DNA of 32,604 nucleotides from Dysosmobacter segnis (GTDB taxonomy: Bacteria > Bacillota > Clostridia > Oscillospirales > Oscillospiraceae), in NCBI RefSeq assembly GCF_014297285.1, contig NZ_JACOQI010000027.1, positions 1 to 32,604 of the forward strand, written 5' to 3'. Shown here in pieces: positions 21,049 to 28,739 of this stretch (within the stretch, counting starts at the first letter, position 1; each line of letters begins with the position of its first letter). The notes beneath the pieces are model-generated. The model was not told where the DNA came from. It worked only from the letters and a program-made list of their open reading frames with translations, and did no database searches. The translations under genes and the position numbers were made by a program.

Positions 21049-23595
21049 TCATACCACAAATGGCGTAAAGGCCAGCGTTTCGTGGGTGTATTTGTCCATC
21101 ACGGCAGTTGCTTCGGCCTCGGTGACAGAGTGAAAGTCACCACTGTTGACATACTGATCCGTTGTGACGGAGTAGCGCCATGGTGAGCCGCCGGAACCGT
21201 CATCCAGATACAGCAGTGTTTCCAGATGCTGTAACTCTCCGCTGGTATAGCGGTAGTAAGAGTAGTTGCTTTCAAATGCGCTGCTGCTGCCTTCGTTTGC
21301 CAGACTGCCATCGGTGCAGAGATACCAGCGGTTACGGTTCCAACCGTTGACCACGCGGACGGCTCTCGTACCGCCATAGCGGTAGATGTTGAAAATCACG
21401 GCGTGTCCTTCATCCCAATTCGCACCGAGCAGCAGTTCAGGGATCCCATCACCGTCAAGATCGCGCAGCAGCCAGCCGGGTGTCTGGTAGTAGTCGTTCG
21501 CTGTCAAAAGATCAGAACTGAAATCTGTTTCGGTGCCGTGTGTACCGGCGAGGCGGAGATCGCAGATATTGGCCAACACCACATCGTACTGGGGGTATCC
21601 GGTTACGCGGGGCCAGAAAGTAAACACCGCGCCTGCGGCAAGATAGCTTGTGGAAACGGGAGATTCTGTCAATGTAACGATCAGGCGCCCGGTCCCGTCT
21701 GTGGTTACATCTGCCGCGAGAGTGCCGCCAATATCCGCTGCGCCAGAGAAATATAGAGTATCCGTTTGTGGGTCATAGTTTCCTACTGTATTGTCGACAG
21801 AAGTAAACTTATAGATGCCAAGGTCCACCGCATAGCTGCCATCGGTGTTTTTCCGGATCGTCAGACTGGAGCCCATGTCATCGGCGTAGCTGCCGATGAG
21901 GGCATCTGCCATACTGCTTCCATTTTCCACACGGAAGCTCTCCGCCATCGTGCGAAGCTGCCTTGCCTGCAATTCAACCTCTGGCTCGTCCGCGTCGTCG
22001 TAGCTCCAATGGGTCTCTACCCGGTAGTACGACTCGCCGGACGGCGCGGGATAGAGGTAGACAACCGTGTTGCTAAACCCCTCCTGTGTGACACAGCGGT
22101 AGCAGCCGTCCAGCTCCTCTACGGCGCGACCGGCGTTTTGCAGGCCGGTCAGCTCATCCGCAAGACCGGTATGCTTCACAACGCCGAGGTAAGCGTCGCT
22201 GCTGTCAGACCACCATATACGAGTTCCGGCGTTGCGCAGCCATTGACCAACAATGCAGATGCTCCAATCATCCACATAGAAGCGGTTCGCATCGGCAGCT
22301 TGCGTATCACCGACCTGAAAACTGTCAGGCAGAGGGGAATCCCCCTCGGTGTACGGCCAAGTGACGTAGAAATTCCGGTAGGCGTCGCCGTCAATGCAGA
22401 GGTAGACGTTGCCGTTGTTCACGACCGTGTGCCGCACACCGTCCGTCGTGGTGACATAGAGCTCGGTGCTGCCGCCGGTAAGCGGCTCCATACTGCGGAC
22501 ATACCGTCCGCTACTTTTGTTGATGAGTGCAACCGCCTCGGCAATCTCGTCTGCATTGAAGTCTTTATACTGCTTGTCGGTCGCCTGCGGCATAATCGTC
22601 AATTCAACACGCACCACATCATCCACGCGCAGATTCTTCGCCCACTTCATCGTTTCGTGTTCCGGATCGGTCAGAAAGCACACCGCCACAACGACGCACA
22701 CAGCGACCGACGCCGCGACCACCCAGAACGCGGGCTTTTTGTAGTGAAGCGCATTCCGCACACGCTCTTTGACGCCAACTTCACCGAACGCCAGCGGGCA
22801 GGTGATGACCGCCTTGCGCGGCATACTGCACGCAAGCAGCACCGTGGAATAGGTCTTGACGGCGCTCTCGTCCATCGTGCGGATCACCCGCTCATCGCAG
22901 GCCAGTTCAATGTCGCGGCAGAGCAGTGTATAGGCGAGCCACAGCACGGGGTTGAACCAGTAAACCGCAAGCAGCGCGAAGCCCAGCGGCTTCCACCAGT
23001 GGTCACGCCGCGCGAGATGCGCTTGCTCGTGCGCCAGTACATTCTGCCGCTGCACCTCGTCCAGATCGGAGGGCAGATAGATGTGTGGTTTTACAACGCC
23101 GAGGATGAACGGCGAGGAAATGGCATCGCAAAGATAAATGTGATCTTGAACGGGGAGCGATACACTCACGCGCCGACGCAACCGAAGATAACTCACGAGC
23201 GCATAGAGCAGCATGGCTCCAAGGCCGATGAGCCACACCCAGCCTGCGATCTCCGTCCAGACATAGAGCGGGTTGACGCTGGCTGTTGGCACGGCGGAAA
23301 AATGCTCGCTGAGCGAGGGATTCACAGCATTGTCGATAACGCTCACGCCGCTGGTGATGGTCGGCGCGGGGTCAAACTGCACGGCTGCGGGACTGACCGT
23401 TTCGGCACTGGGAATCAGGCTCAACGCGCTCTCTATGGAGAATGGCAGAACCAGCCGCAGCGCGACAATACCCCAAAGCAGGACATTCACCCACTTGGGC
23501 GAACGCTTTGATACCAGGCGCAGTACCAGCACGGCCAGCACCAGCCAGCTTGCGGAAATGCTTAGATTCAAGAGCTTCAAAAAGACGGCGGCCAT
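21049..23595 (-). CDS. M56-family sensor metalloprotease (BlaR1/MecR1-like) with an atypical C-terminal domain
   Basis: 848 aa. The N-terminal part is a BlaR1-type membrane protease: segments near 8-28, 36-54, 112-135 and 205-226, zinc motif H189-E-Q-A-H193 (NVLAHEQAHLARRDHWW), and ELACDERV near 230-236. A fifth membrane segment (KPAFWVVAASVAVCVVVAVCFL) lies near 285-305. In BlaR1/MecR1 a penicillin-binding domain follows; here ~540 residues contain no SxxK/SxN/KTG set. They hold a beta-rich region and an Asp-rich calcium-loop-like motif (DLDGDGIPELLLG, ~708-720). The protein should sense another extracellular signal and cleave the partner BlaI repressor. Its start lies 4 bp after the BlaI stop. 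A weak hairpin (21003-21035) lies downstream. Confidence 0.9.
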   Translation of the reverse strand: MAAVFLKLLNLSISASWLVLAVLVLRLVSKRSPKWVNVLLWGIVALRLVLPFSIESALSLIPSAETVSPAAVQFDPAPTITSGVSVIDNAVNPSLSEHFSAVPTASVNPLYVWTEIAGWVWLIGLGAMLLYALVSYLRLRRRVSVSLPVQDHIYLCDAISSPFILGVVKPHIYLPSDLDEVQRQNVLAHEQAHLARRDHWWKPLGFALLAVYWFNPVLWLAYTLLCRDIELACDERVIRTMDESAVKTYSTVLLACSMPRKAVITCPLAFGEVGVKERVRNALHYKKPAFWVVAASVAVCVVVAVCFLTDPEHETMKWAKNLRVDDVVRVELTIMPQATDKQYKDFNADEIAEAVALINKSSGRYVRSMEPLTGGSTELYVTTTDGVRHTVVNNGNVYLCIDGDAYRNFYVTWPYTEGDSPLPDSFQVGDTQAADANRFYVDDWSICIVGQWLRNAGTRIWWSDSSDAYLGVVKHTGLADELTGLQNAGRAVEELDGCYRCVTQEGFSNTVVYLYPAPSGESYYRVETHWSYDDADEPEVELQARQLRTMAESFRVENGSSMADALIGSYADDMGSSLTIRKNTDGSYAVDLGIYKFTSVDNTVGNYDPQTDTLYFSGAADIGGTLAADVTTDGTGRLIVTLTESPVSTSYLAAGAVFTFWPRVTGYPQYDVVLANICDLRLAGTHGTETDFSSDLLTANDYYQTPGWLLRDLDGDGIPELLLGANWDEGHAVIFNIYRYGGTRAVRVVNGWNRNRWYLCTDGSLANEGSSSAFESNYSYYRYTSGELQHLETLLYLDDGSGGSPWRYSVTTDQYVNSGDFHSVTEAEATAVMDKYTHETLAFTPFVV

Positions 23596-23599
23596 TGGC

Positions 23600-23962
23600 T
23601 CACTCCTTTCCGCAGCGGTCGATCATGCGCTGAATTTCCGCAATGTCCTTCTCCGAAAGAGATTTCCGGGTGGTAAAAGCCGCCAGAAACGCGGGAAGAG
23701 AACCGTCGAAGGTGTCCTCCACAAATTTCTCGCTCTGTACGGCGTTATAGCCCTCCTGTGAGAGAAGAGAAGTGACCGTGCCGTTTTCGTTCTGAAAGAT
23801 ACCGTGTTCGCAAAGTTTTTTGAGTACTGTGTAGGTCGTGGATTTTTTCCATTGCAGCTCCTGTTCGCATAGTTTCACCAGCTCGCCAGAGGTCAGCGGC
23901 TCGTGCTGCCAGATGAGTTCCGCAAAACGCGTCTCAACAACGCCCAGTTTGTAACCGTCCAT
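23600..23962 (-). CDS. BlaI/MecI-family repressor
   Basis: 120 aa, the family's usual size. The winged helix fills residues ~5-75 (LGVVETRFAELIWQHEPLTSGELV, KKSTTYTVLKKLCEHG) and the C-terminal dimerisation helices ~85-120. The family represses its own operon until the M56 partner triggers its cleavage. AAAGGGGG 6 nt upstream supports ATG 23962. It is the first gene of a two-gene operon with the sensor. Two TCTATCATAA-type dyads upstream are the probable operators. No beta-lactamase is present in this unit, so the regulated target outside the operon, if any, is unknown. Confidence 0.93.
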   Translation of the reverse strand: MDGYKLGVVETRFAELIWQHEPLTSGELVKLCEQELQWKKSTTYTVLKKLCEHGIFQNENGTVTSLLSQEGYNAVQSEKFVEDTFDGSLPAFLAAFTTRKSLSEKDIAEIQRMIDRCGKE

Positions 23963-23982
23963 GTGTGCCCCCTTTCTTTGTT

Positions 23983-24042
23983 GGTCTATTTATGATAGAT
24001 TTTTGATACTTGAAGTCTATCATAAGTAGACTTACCTGTCAA
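23983..24042 (-). promoter_or_regulatory. BlaI operon promoter with two operators
   Basis: Minus strand: TTGACA (24037-24042), 17-bp spacer, TAGACT (24014-24019). A dyad with 7-bp arms AAGTCTA/TAGACTT (24013-24033) covers the spacer and -10. A second, related dyad (ATCTATCATAAATAGAC on the minus strand, 23984-24000) lies within the early transcribed region. The match between the two dyads and their positions is strong support for self-repression. Confidence 0.75.
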
Positions 24043-24270
24043 GCACATTTTGCGCCGCTGGAACCAATGATGTCCGCCGACCTCAAAAAATGGCAAATGA
24101 GCCGTTTTGACAAGCGACCGTCCGGCGTTTCAGCAGCACGTAAAGCGCGCTGAGGGTAGTGATACCACCCCCACCCCGCACGTTCAGAAAGTACTGCGCA
24201 CAGAGTGAAAAAACAGCAACATCACCAAATTGCGAAAAGATCACGCGGCCCAGCGGGGCCGCGGCGCCTC

Positions 24271-24304
24271 GGAACAGCGACACGCATAAGCGCATCGCTG
24301 TCCC
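24271..24304 (+). ncRNA. Conserved long hairpin in module C
   Basis: GGAACAGCGA pairs with TCGCTGTCCC (one A-C mismatch) around an inner CGC-ATAA-GCG stem; same fold as module A. Confidence 0.4.
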
Positions 24305-25014
24305 GAAGGCTCTCTGCGTTCTTTGGGAGCACCCACGACCAAGCCCCAAAAGCGGCAAAGTACGCCGTTCTGACACCCGGCCACGCAGGGTTTCCGAACC
24401 GTGTGAAACGCTCCGAGGGTAGTGATACCACCCCCACCCAAAACGCCACCTGTTTCGCCGTGTAAGCCGCTGTGTGCGCGGCTCAGGGCTGGGGTGGCGT
24501 GTGTACCCGCTTTCGCCCACGAAAGCGAACATGGGCCGTTTGTACCGGAGGTGTTGAAGACCGTGTGGACAATGTGCTGGAAACGTTGGTATGACTGCAT
24601 TTCCTACGCCTTTCGCAGCTTTTCCGAGGACGAAAAAGAAAGCAGGATAAAGGGCTGGCGTCGCAAGCGCCGCCGCAGCCGCCACTTCTGCCCGCAGTGC
24701 GGGCAGTTGACGGGGGTTTCAGCGCAGTCGGTTGTGGCGTCTTTTGAAGAAAATTTCAGAGCGGCTGGCGTCTTGGTTCCCGCAAACGCAGATGTCCCAA
24801 GGATTTTGGTGGTGCCTTGTGGCCGTTTCGGAAGGAAATCGAGGTAATCACCTTCGCGTGATCAATGGTGCAGGGCAAGCGTGTTTTGAGTCACCGCAGT
24901 CAATGAAAATAGACTTTCGACCGTTCAAAAATCGCACCGCTGTAACTAAAGAGAACGCCCCCGGCAGCGCAAAAATTGCGCCGCAATAGACAAAGATAGG
25001 GCGTCCCCTTCAAA

Positions 25015-25032
25015 TGATAACTTTCTGATAAC
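25015..25032 (+). promoter_or_regulatory. Paired TGATAAC repeat upstream of integrase 4
   Basis: TGATAAC at 25015 and 25026, 11-bp period. Confidence 0.5.
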
Positions 25033-25100
25033 AGTTCCGCCTTTGGATAGCTTTCCTCTGTTGGTTACGGTATTGTTCGTTAGCAAAGGAGGCTGATACC

Positions 25101-26252
25101 ATGCCAAAAAGACGAGCAAACGGGGAGGGAAATATCCGCAAACGAAAGGACGGACGCTGGGAGGGGCGGTACACGGTCGGTCACGATCCGGAAACTGGCA
25201 AGGCCATCATCAAGAACGTTCTTGGCAAGACGCAGACAGAAGTCAAGGAAAAGCTGAAGAAAGCCATCGAGGAAAATGTGGGAATCGACTACGGACGGGC
25301 CAAGACCTACACCGTGGGTAACTGGTTAGAAGTGTGGTACGAGAACTATGCCAAAATCAAGATGCGCCCATCCACCTACCTGACCTATCATGGCTACATC
25401 GAAAACCACATCAAGCCGCAGCTCGGCAAGATCCCGTTGAATGATCTGACGACGCTGCATCTGCAACAGTTCTACAAGAAATTGTTGGCGGAAGGGCGGG
25501 TAGAGCGAATCGAAGCACAGAAGCAGCCCAAGGGACTGAGCGCCAAAACAGTGCGCAACATCCATCAAATCATTTCCTCTGCCCTGAAGCTGGCAGTCGA
25601 GCAGCGGCTGATCGCCCACAATCCGGCAGATGGCTGCGCGTTGCCGAAGGCGGAGCGCAAGGAAATGCAGACGCTTCCCGTTGAGCAGCTGACGTCCTTC
25701 CTCCGCGAGGCAAAAGACAGCGGCGTGTTCGCCCTGTACTACATCGACCTGACCACCGGCCTGCGGCGGGGCGAGTTGCTCGGATTAAAATGGTTGGACA
25801 TTGATTTGGAAAAAGGAGACCTCCGGGTTCAACGGCAGATCGGGCGCATCGACGGCAAAATCATTGAGATGCCGTTGAAAACGAAAAATGCCTACCGCAC
25901 CTTGCCGCTGTCGACAGATGCGATAGACGTTCTGATGCAACAAAGAAGAAAAACGGGTAACAGCGAGTGGGTGTTTCCGTCACCCACCGGAGGCCCCATG
26001 TCCCCGGACAGCGTCCTGCATATGCTGCACCGCGTCCTGAAGCGGGCAGGGCTGCCAAAGGTGCGTTTCCATGACCTGCGTCACACCTTCGCAACGCTGG
26101 CCCTGCAAAACGGAGTGGACATCAAAACCGTATCTGGCATGCTGGGGCATTTTTCGGCAGGCTTCACGTTGGACACCTACGCTCATGTAACGACCTCGGC
26201 CAAGCGTGAAGCGGCAAAGACAATGGGTAACATCCTCTCTGGTGCGGTATAG
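25101..26252 (+). CDS. int: Tyrosine recombinase / integrase, copy 4
   Basis: 383 aa, complete catalytic set (R222, H324, R327, H350, Y360). GCAAAGGAGG stands just before ATG 25101 and matches the copy 1 ribosome site. The body follows copies 2 and 3; private changes include KTQTEV near residue 45, IAHNPADG near 172, LKWLDID near 230 and STDAID near 271. It is directly followed by an undisturbed att region at 26278-26546. Should be able to act on any of the four att copies because their cores are alike. Confidence 0.95.
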   Translation: MPKRRANGEGNIRKRKDGRWEGRYTVGHDPETGKAIIKNVLGKTQTEVKEKLKKAIEENVGIDYGRAKTYTVGNWLEVWYENYAKIKMRPSTYLTYHGYIENHIKPQLGKIPLNDLTTLHLQQFYKKLLAEGRVERIEAQKQPKGLSAKTVRNIHQIISSALKLAVEQRLIAHNPADGCALPKAERKEMQTLPVEQLTSFLREAKDSGVFALYYIDLTTGLRRGELLGLKWLDIDLEKGDLRVQRQIGRIDGKIIEMPLKTKNAYRTLPLSTDAIDVLMQQRRKTGNSEWVFPSPTGGPMSPDSVLHMLHRVLKRAGLPKVRFHDLRHTFATLALQNGVDIKTVSGMLGHFSAGFTLDTYAHVTTSAKREAAKTMGNILSGAV

Positions 26253-26336
26253 TGCTTTCCGCTATCCGCCCCCGTTGGGGTCAGCGTTTGGGTCAGAAAA
26301 AATGGGAAGTAAGTTATTGGGCACAAAAGTGCGGAA

Positions 26337-26368
26337 AAAGTCCTGATTTCGCAAGAAATCAGGACTTT
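26337..26368 (-). terminator. tRNA terminator hairpin, copy 4
   Basis: 14-bp perfect stem and minus-strand T-run, as in copy 1. Confidence 0.7.
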
Positions 26369-26369
26369 C

Positions 26370-26414
26370 TGGTTGCGGAGACAGGACTCGAACCTGCGAC
26401 CTCCGGGTTATGAG
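26370..26414 (-). tRNA. Partial initiator tRNA-fMet (positions 32-76), copy 4
   Basis: Identical to copies 1 and 3; the 5' half is absent. Confidence 0.85.
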
Positions 26415-26423
26415 GCAGTCTCA

Positions 26424-26465
26424 AGCGCAAATCGGAGCCGTTTCGGCTCCGATTTGTGCTTTTTA
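26424..26465 (+). terminator. Plus-strand terminator at the left end of unit 5
   Basis: A 17-bp stem with one G-U pair and a 3-nt loop, then TTTTT. The longest of the four versions. Confidence 0.7.
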
Positions 26466-26622
26466 CCGCCGTTCGCTCGGCGGATCTTCCATTGTTTCCG
26501 TCCAGCCCTGCCCGTTCCGATCCCGTTCTGGGTCAAAAGTGGGTCAATACGGAATCCTCATGTTTTTCGGGAATCCTTCGATATTTGTTGCGGTTTCTTC
26601 GGACGCATCCGTCAACAATCCG

Positions 26623-26826
26623 TCATCCGTCAGCAGCGGCAATAAGCGCAATGACTACGATGAAACCGGACACGATCACAAACAGAGTTTGCAGTTGAGT
26701 AAAGGTTTCCTTTAGACTTTCTACCTGCTTGGCGGCCGTGACAGGAGTCGGGCCGTTGTCCACCAACTGCGCTTCAACCTCTAAAACCTCGTCAAAGCCC
26801 TTGACCTGATAGGCTAAGGAAATGAA
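26623..26826 (-). pseudogene. C-terminal remnant of a membrane protein (FtsX-type permease-like)
   Basis: About 66 codons are open on the minus strand to a stop at 26623-26625: a soluble segment (AYQVKGFDEVLEVEAQL), a QVESLKETFTQLQ helix and one membrane segment (LFVIVSGFIVVIALIAAA). The soluble-then-TM order recalls the end of the external domain of FtsX/MacB-type permeases, but identity is tentative. No start codon: the upstream side abuts the integrase scrap at 26822, so this is a truncated leftover. Confidence 0.4.
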
Positions 26827-26902
26827 AACCCTTACCGCTGAACAGCTGTCTTTCTTCCTGCGAGAAGTTAAGGAAACCGGCGTGTATGAAATGTACTACT
26901 AA
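26822..26902 (+). pseudogene. Integrase gene fragment (26 codons)
   Basis: MKTLTAEQLSFFLREVKETGVYEMYY then TAA. It aligns with residues 189-214 of integrase 1 (MKTLTADQLSAFFREARDSG...) without gaps but with many synonymous and several amino-acid differences, so it derives from a different, older integrase rather than from a recent copy of the four here. Confidence 0.7.
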
Positions 26903-26905
26903 AAT

Positions 26906-26934
26906 TTGACTTTTTCCAGCCCGGATGCTATGCT
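26906..26934 (+). promoter_or_regulatory. Promoter of the response regulator / kinase genes
   Basis: TTGACT (26906-26911), 17-bp spacer, TATGCT (26929-26934); predicted leader about 34 nt with AAAGGGGGA before the GTG start at 26975. Confidence 0.55.
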
Positions 26935-26974
26935 CCAATCAGAATAAAAGCATGATGGAAAGGGGGAATCACCA

Positions 26975-27649
26975 GTGTACCGAATTTTTGTGGTGGAAGA
27001 CGATGCCGTCATCGCCAGCGCCGTGCAGCGGCATTTGGAGAGCTGGGGATATCAGGTGGCCTGCGCGGTACGCTTCGACGATGTGCTGTCGGACTTTGCC
27101 GCTTTTGACCCGCAGTTGGTGCTGCTGGATATCTCCCTGCCTTTTTTCAACGGCTACCACTGGTGCCGGGAAATCCGAAAGGTGTCCAAGGTCCCCATTC
27201 TGTTCCTCACCTCCGCCTCAGACGACATGAACCTGGTGATGGCCATGGAGATGGGCGGGGATGACCTGCTGGCCAAGCCCTTTCACCTGCAGGTGCTCTC
27301 CGCCAAGGTGCAGGCCATGCTGCGGCGAGCCTATGACTTCGCCGGTACCGCCCACTTGCTCTCCTGCGGCGGCGCGGTGCTGAACGTGTCCGACGGGACC
27401 CTGACAGCCAACGGACAGAAGGTAGAGTTGACCCGGAACGAGTTCAAGATCTTGCAGCTTTTGCTGGAGCACCGGGGCGAGATCGTCAGCCGGGAGGCCA
27501 TCATGACCCGGCTGTGGGAATCCGACAGCTTTGTGGATGAGAACACCCTGACGGTGAATGTGGCCCGGTTGCGGAAGAAGCTGGAGAGCACGGGACTGAC
27601 GGACTTCATCCGTACCCGGAAGGGCGCGGGCTATCTGGTGGAGGGCTGA
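26975..27649 (+). CDS. OmpR-family response regulator (BceR-like)
   Basis: 224 aa from GTG 26975. Receiver domain 1-115 with acidic pair E8-D9-D10, phosphorylation site D52 (LLDISLP), T79 and K101 (AKPF). Winged-helix output domain ~125-222 (ELTRNEFKILQLLLEHRGEIVSR, TVNVARLRKKL, RTRKGAGYLVEG). It is separated from the kinase gene by 2 bp and is followed by an ABC transporter of BceAB type; this four-gene set is the standard peptide-antibiotic detoxification module, in which the regulator induces the transporter. Confidence 0.93.
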   Translation: MYRIFVVEDDAVIASAVQRHLESWGYQVACAVRFDDVLSDFAAFDPQLVLLDISLPFFNGYHWCREIRKVSKVPILFLTSASDDMNLVMAMEMGGDDLLAKPFHLQVLSAKVQAMLRRAYDFAGTAHLLSCGGAVLNVSDGTLTANGQKVELTRNEFKILQLLLEHRGEIVSREAIMTRLWESDSFVDENTLTVNVARLRKKLESTGLTDFIRTRKGAGYLVEG

Positions 27650-27651
27650 GA

Positions 27652-28635
27652 ATGCTGCTGGCTTACCTGAAACGCCAATACAAGCTGCTGCTGTTGTTGG
27701 CGGGGGCCGTCTGCATATTCGCGGCGGTATTCGCCCTCTACGACCTGCCCCTGGAGGCAGTGCTCTATGCCGGTGCGCTGTGTCTGGCACTGGGGCTGGT
27801 GCTCTTTGCCATGGGATACAGCCGCTTTCTCCGGCGGCACCGGGAGCTGCAGCGGCTTTTGCGGCAGGCGGGGGAGAAGGCCCTGCCCCTGCCGCCCGCC
27901 CGGGGACTGCTGGAGGAGGACTATCAGACGCTGCTGCAGGCAGTCTGCCGGGACCGGGCCCGGCTGGCGGCGGAGAATGAAAGCCGCTTCCGGGAGCTGA
28001 CGGATTACTACTCCCTTTGGGTCCACCAGATCAAAACGCCCATCGCCGCCATGGATTTGCTGCTGCAGGAGGACGACTCCCCCCACCGGGGAGAGCTGGA
28101 GATGGAGCTGCTGAAGATCGGGCAGTACGTGGAGATGGTGCTCTCCTACTTACGGCTGGACAGCGACTCCACGGACTACGTCCTGCGGGAGTATCCGCTG
28201 GATGACATCCTGCGGCAGGCAGTGCGGAAGTTCGCCAAGATGTTCATTCTGAAAAAGATCACCCTGGATTTTCAGGAGACCGGAAAGACCGTGCTGACGG
28301 ACGAGAAGTGGCTGCTGTTCGTGGTGGAGCAGGTCCTCTCCAACGCCCTGAAATACACCCCAGCAGGCGGAACCATCCGCATCTACGGAGACGGCGCCAC
28401 GGTGGTCATCGCCGACAACGGCATCGGCATCCGGGAGGAGGACCAGGCCCGGGTGTTTGAAAAGGGCTTCACCGGATACAACGGCCGGGCGGACAAGAAG
28501 TCCACGGGGATCGGGCTGTACCTCTGCCGTCAGGTGATGGACCGGCTGAATCACGGCATCTCCCTCACCTCCCGGCCCGGTCAGGGGACGCTGGTGCGGC
28601 TGGACCTGAGCCGGGAGTGGCGCATGGTTGAATAA
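27652..28635 (+). CDS. Intramembrane-sensing histidine kinase (BceS-like)
   Basis: 327 aa. Two membrane segments (about 10-30 and 36-56) with only a few residues between them, so there is no extracellular sensor domain; such kinases read the state of their BceAB transporter. Phospho-acceptor H125 (SLWVHQIKTPIAAMD), N-box EQVLSNALKYTP near 225, G1 DNGIGI near 260 and GIGLYLC near 288 complete a HATPase_c domain. A dyad and a terminator-like hairpin separate it from the transporter genes. Confidence 0.93.
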   Translation: MLLAYLKRQYKLLLLLAGAVCIFAAVFALYDLPLEAVLYAGALCLALGLVLFAMGYSRFLRRHRELQRLLRQAGEKALPLPPARGLLEEDYQTLLQAVCRDRARLAAENESRFRELTDYYSLWVHQIKTPIAAMDLLLQEDDSPHRGELEMELLKIGQYVEMVLSYLRLDSDSTDYVLREYPLDDILRQAVRKFAKMFILKKITLDFQETGKTVLTDEKWLLFVVEQVLSNALKYTPAGGTIRIYGDGATVVIADNGIGIREEDQARVFEKGFTGYNGRADKKSTGIGLYLCRQVMDRLNHGISLTSRPGQGTLVRLDLSREWRMVE

Positions 28636-28637
28636 CC

Positions 28638-28651
28638 TTACAAAATTGTAA
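28638..28651 (+). promoter_or_regulatory. Probable response-regulator binding dyad
   Basis: TTACAA-AA-TTGTAA, 100 bp before the ABC ATPase gene. BceR-like regulators often bind short inverted repeats upstream of their transporter genes; assignment by position. Confidence 0.45.
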
Positions 28652-28658
28652 GATACGG

Positions 28659-28702
28659 AGCTGGACTGTAAGCCAAAACGATGGCGGACAGTCCGGCTTT
28701 TT
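28659..28702 (+). terminator. Terminator between kinase and transporter genes
   Basis: An 11-position stem (28659-28669 with 28688-28698, one T-G pair) with an inner GCC/GGC and a run of five Ts. It would separate basal regulator/kinase transcription from induced transporter transcription. A weak -10 (TAGGAT, 28705-28710) follows it. Confidence 0.6.
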
Positions 28703-28739
28703 GGTAGGATGGTGCCAAGCTACAAAAGGAGGAACCTTT

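Larger units (their letters stand above)
24046..25100 (+). repeat. Pre-integrase hairpin-rich module, copy C
   Basis: Starts at TTTTGCGCCGCTGG, like copy B. Contains GAGGGTAGTGATACCACCCC (near 24151 and 24415), the long hairpin 24271-24304, CGGC/GCCG near 24355, CGCTTTC/GAAAGCG near 24510, the CTTTTTCG-type region (one arm changed to CTTTTCCG here), CTGCCCGCA/TGCGGGCAG near 24690 and GCGCAA-AAA-TTGCGC at 24967-24981. An open frame crosses the end of this copy but is not kept in copies A and B. Confidence 0.72.
26278..26546. other. Attachment region 4, junction of units 4 and 5
   Basis: GGGTCA pairs at 26278/26290 and 26530/26541; tRNA terminator 26337-26368; tRNA half 26370-26414; plus-strand terminator 26424-26465. 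Complete copy. Confidence 0.85.

Noticed and set aside
21766..23511. 581-codon plus-strand frame opposite the M56 sensor gene
   Set aside because: The minus strand encodes a clear M56 protease with HExxH motif and an operon partner; the plus frame has low-complexity, unlikely composition.
24660..24847. Frame with a zinc-ribbon-like CPQCG motif (HFCPQCGQLTG to GRFGRKSR) shared by modules A, B and C
   Set aside because: The frame is open in all three copies but has no common start codon, and the differences between copies are mostly amino-acid changing. The CPQCG codons coincide with a perfect DNA palindrome (CTGCCCGCA/TGCGGGCAG), which explains the conservation better.
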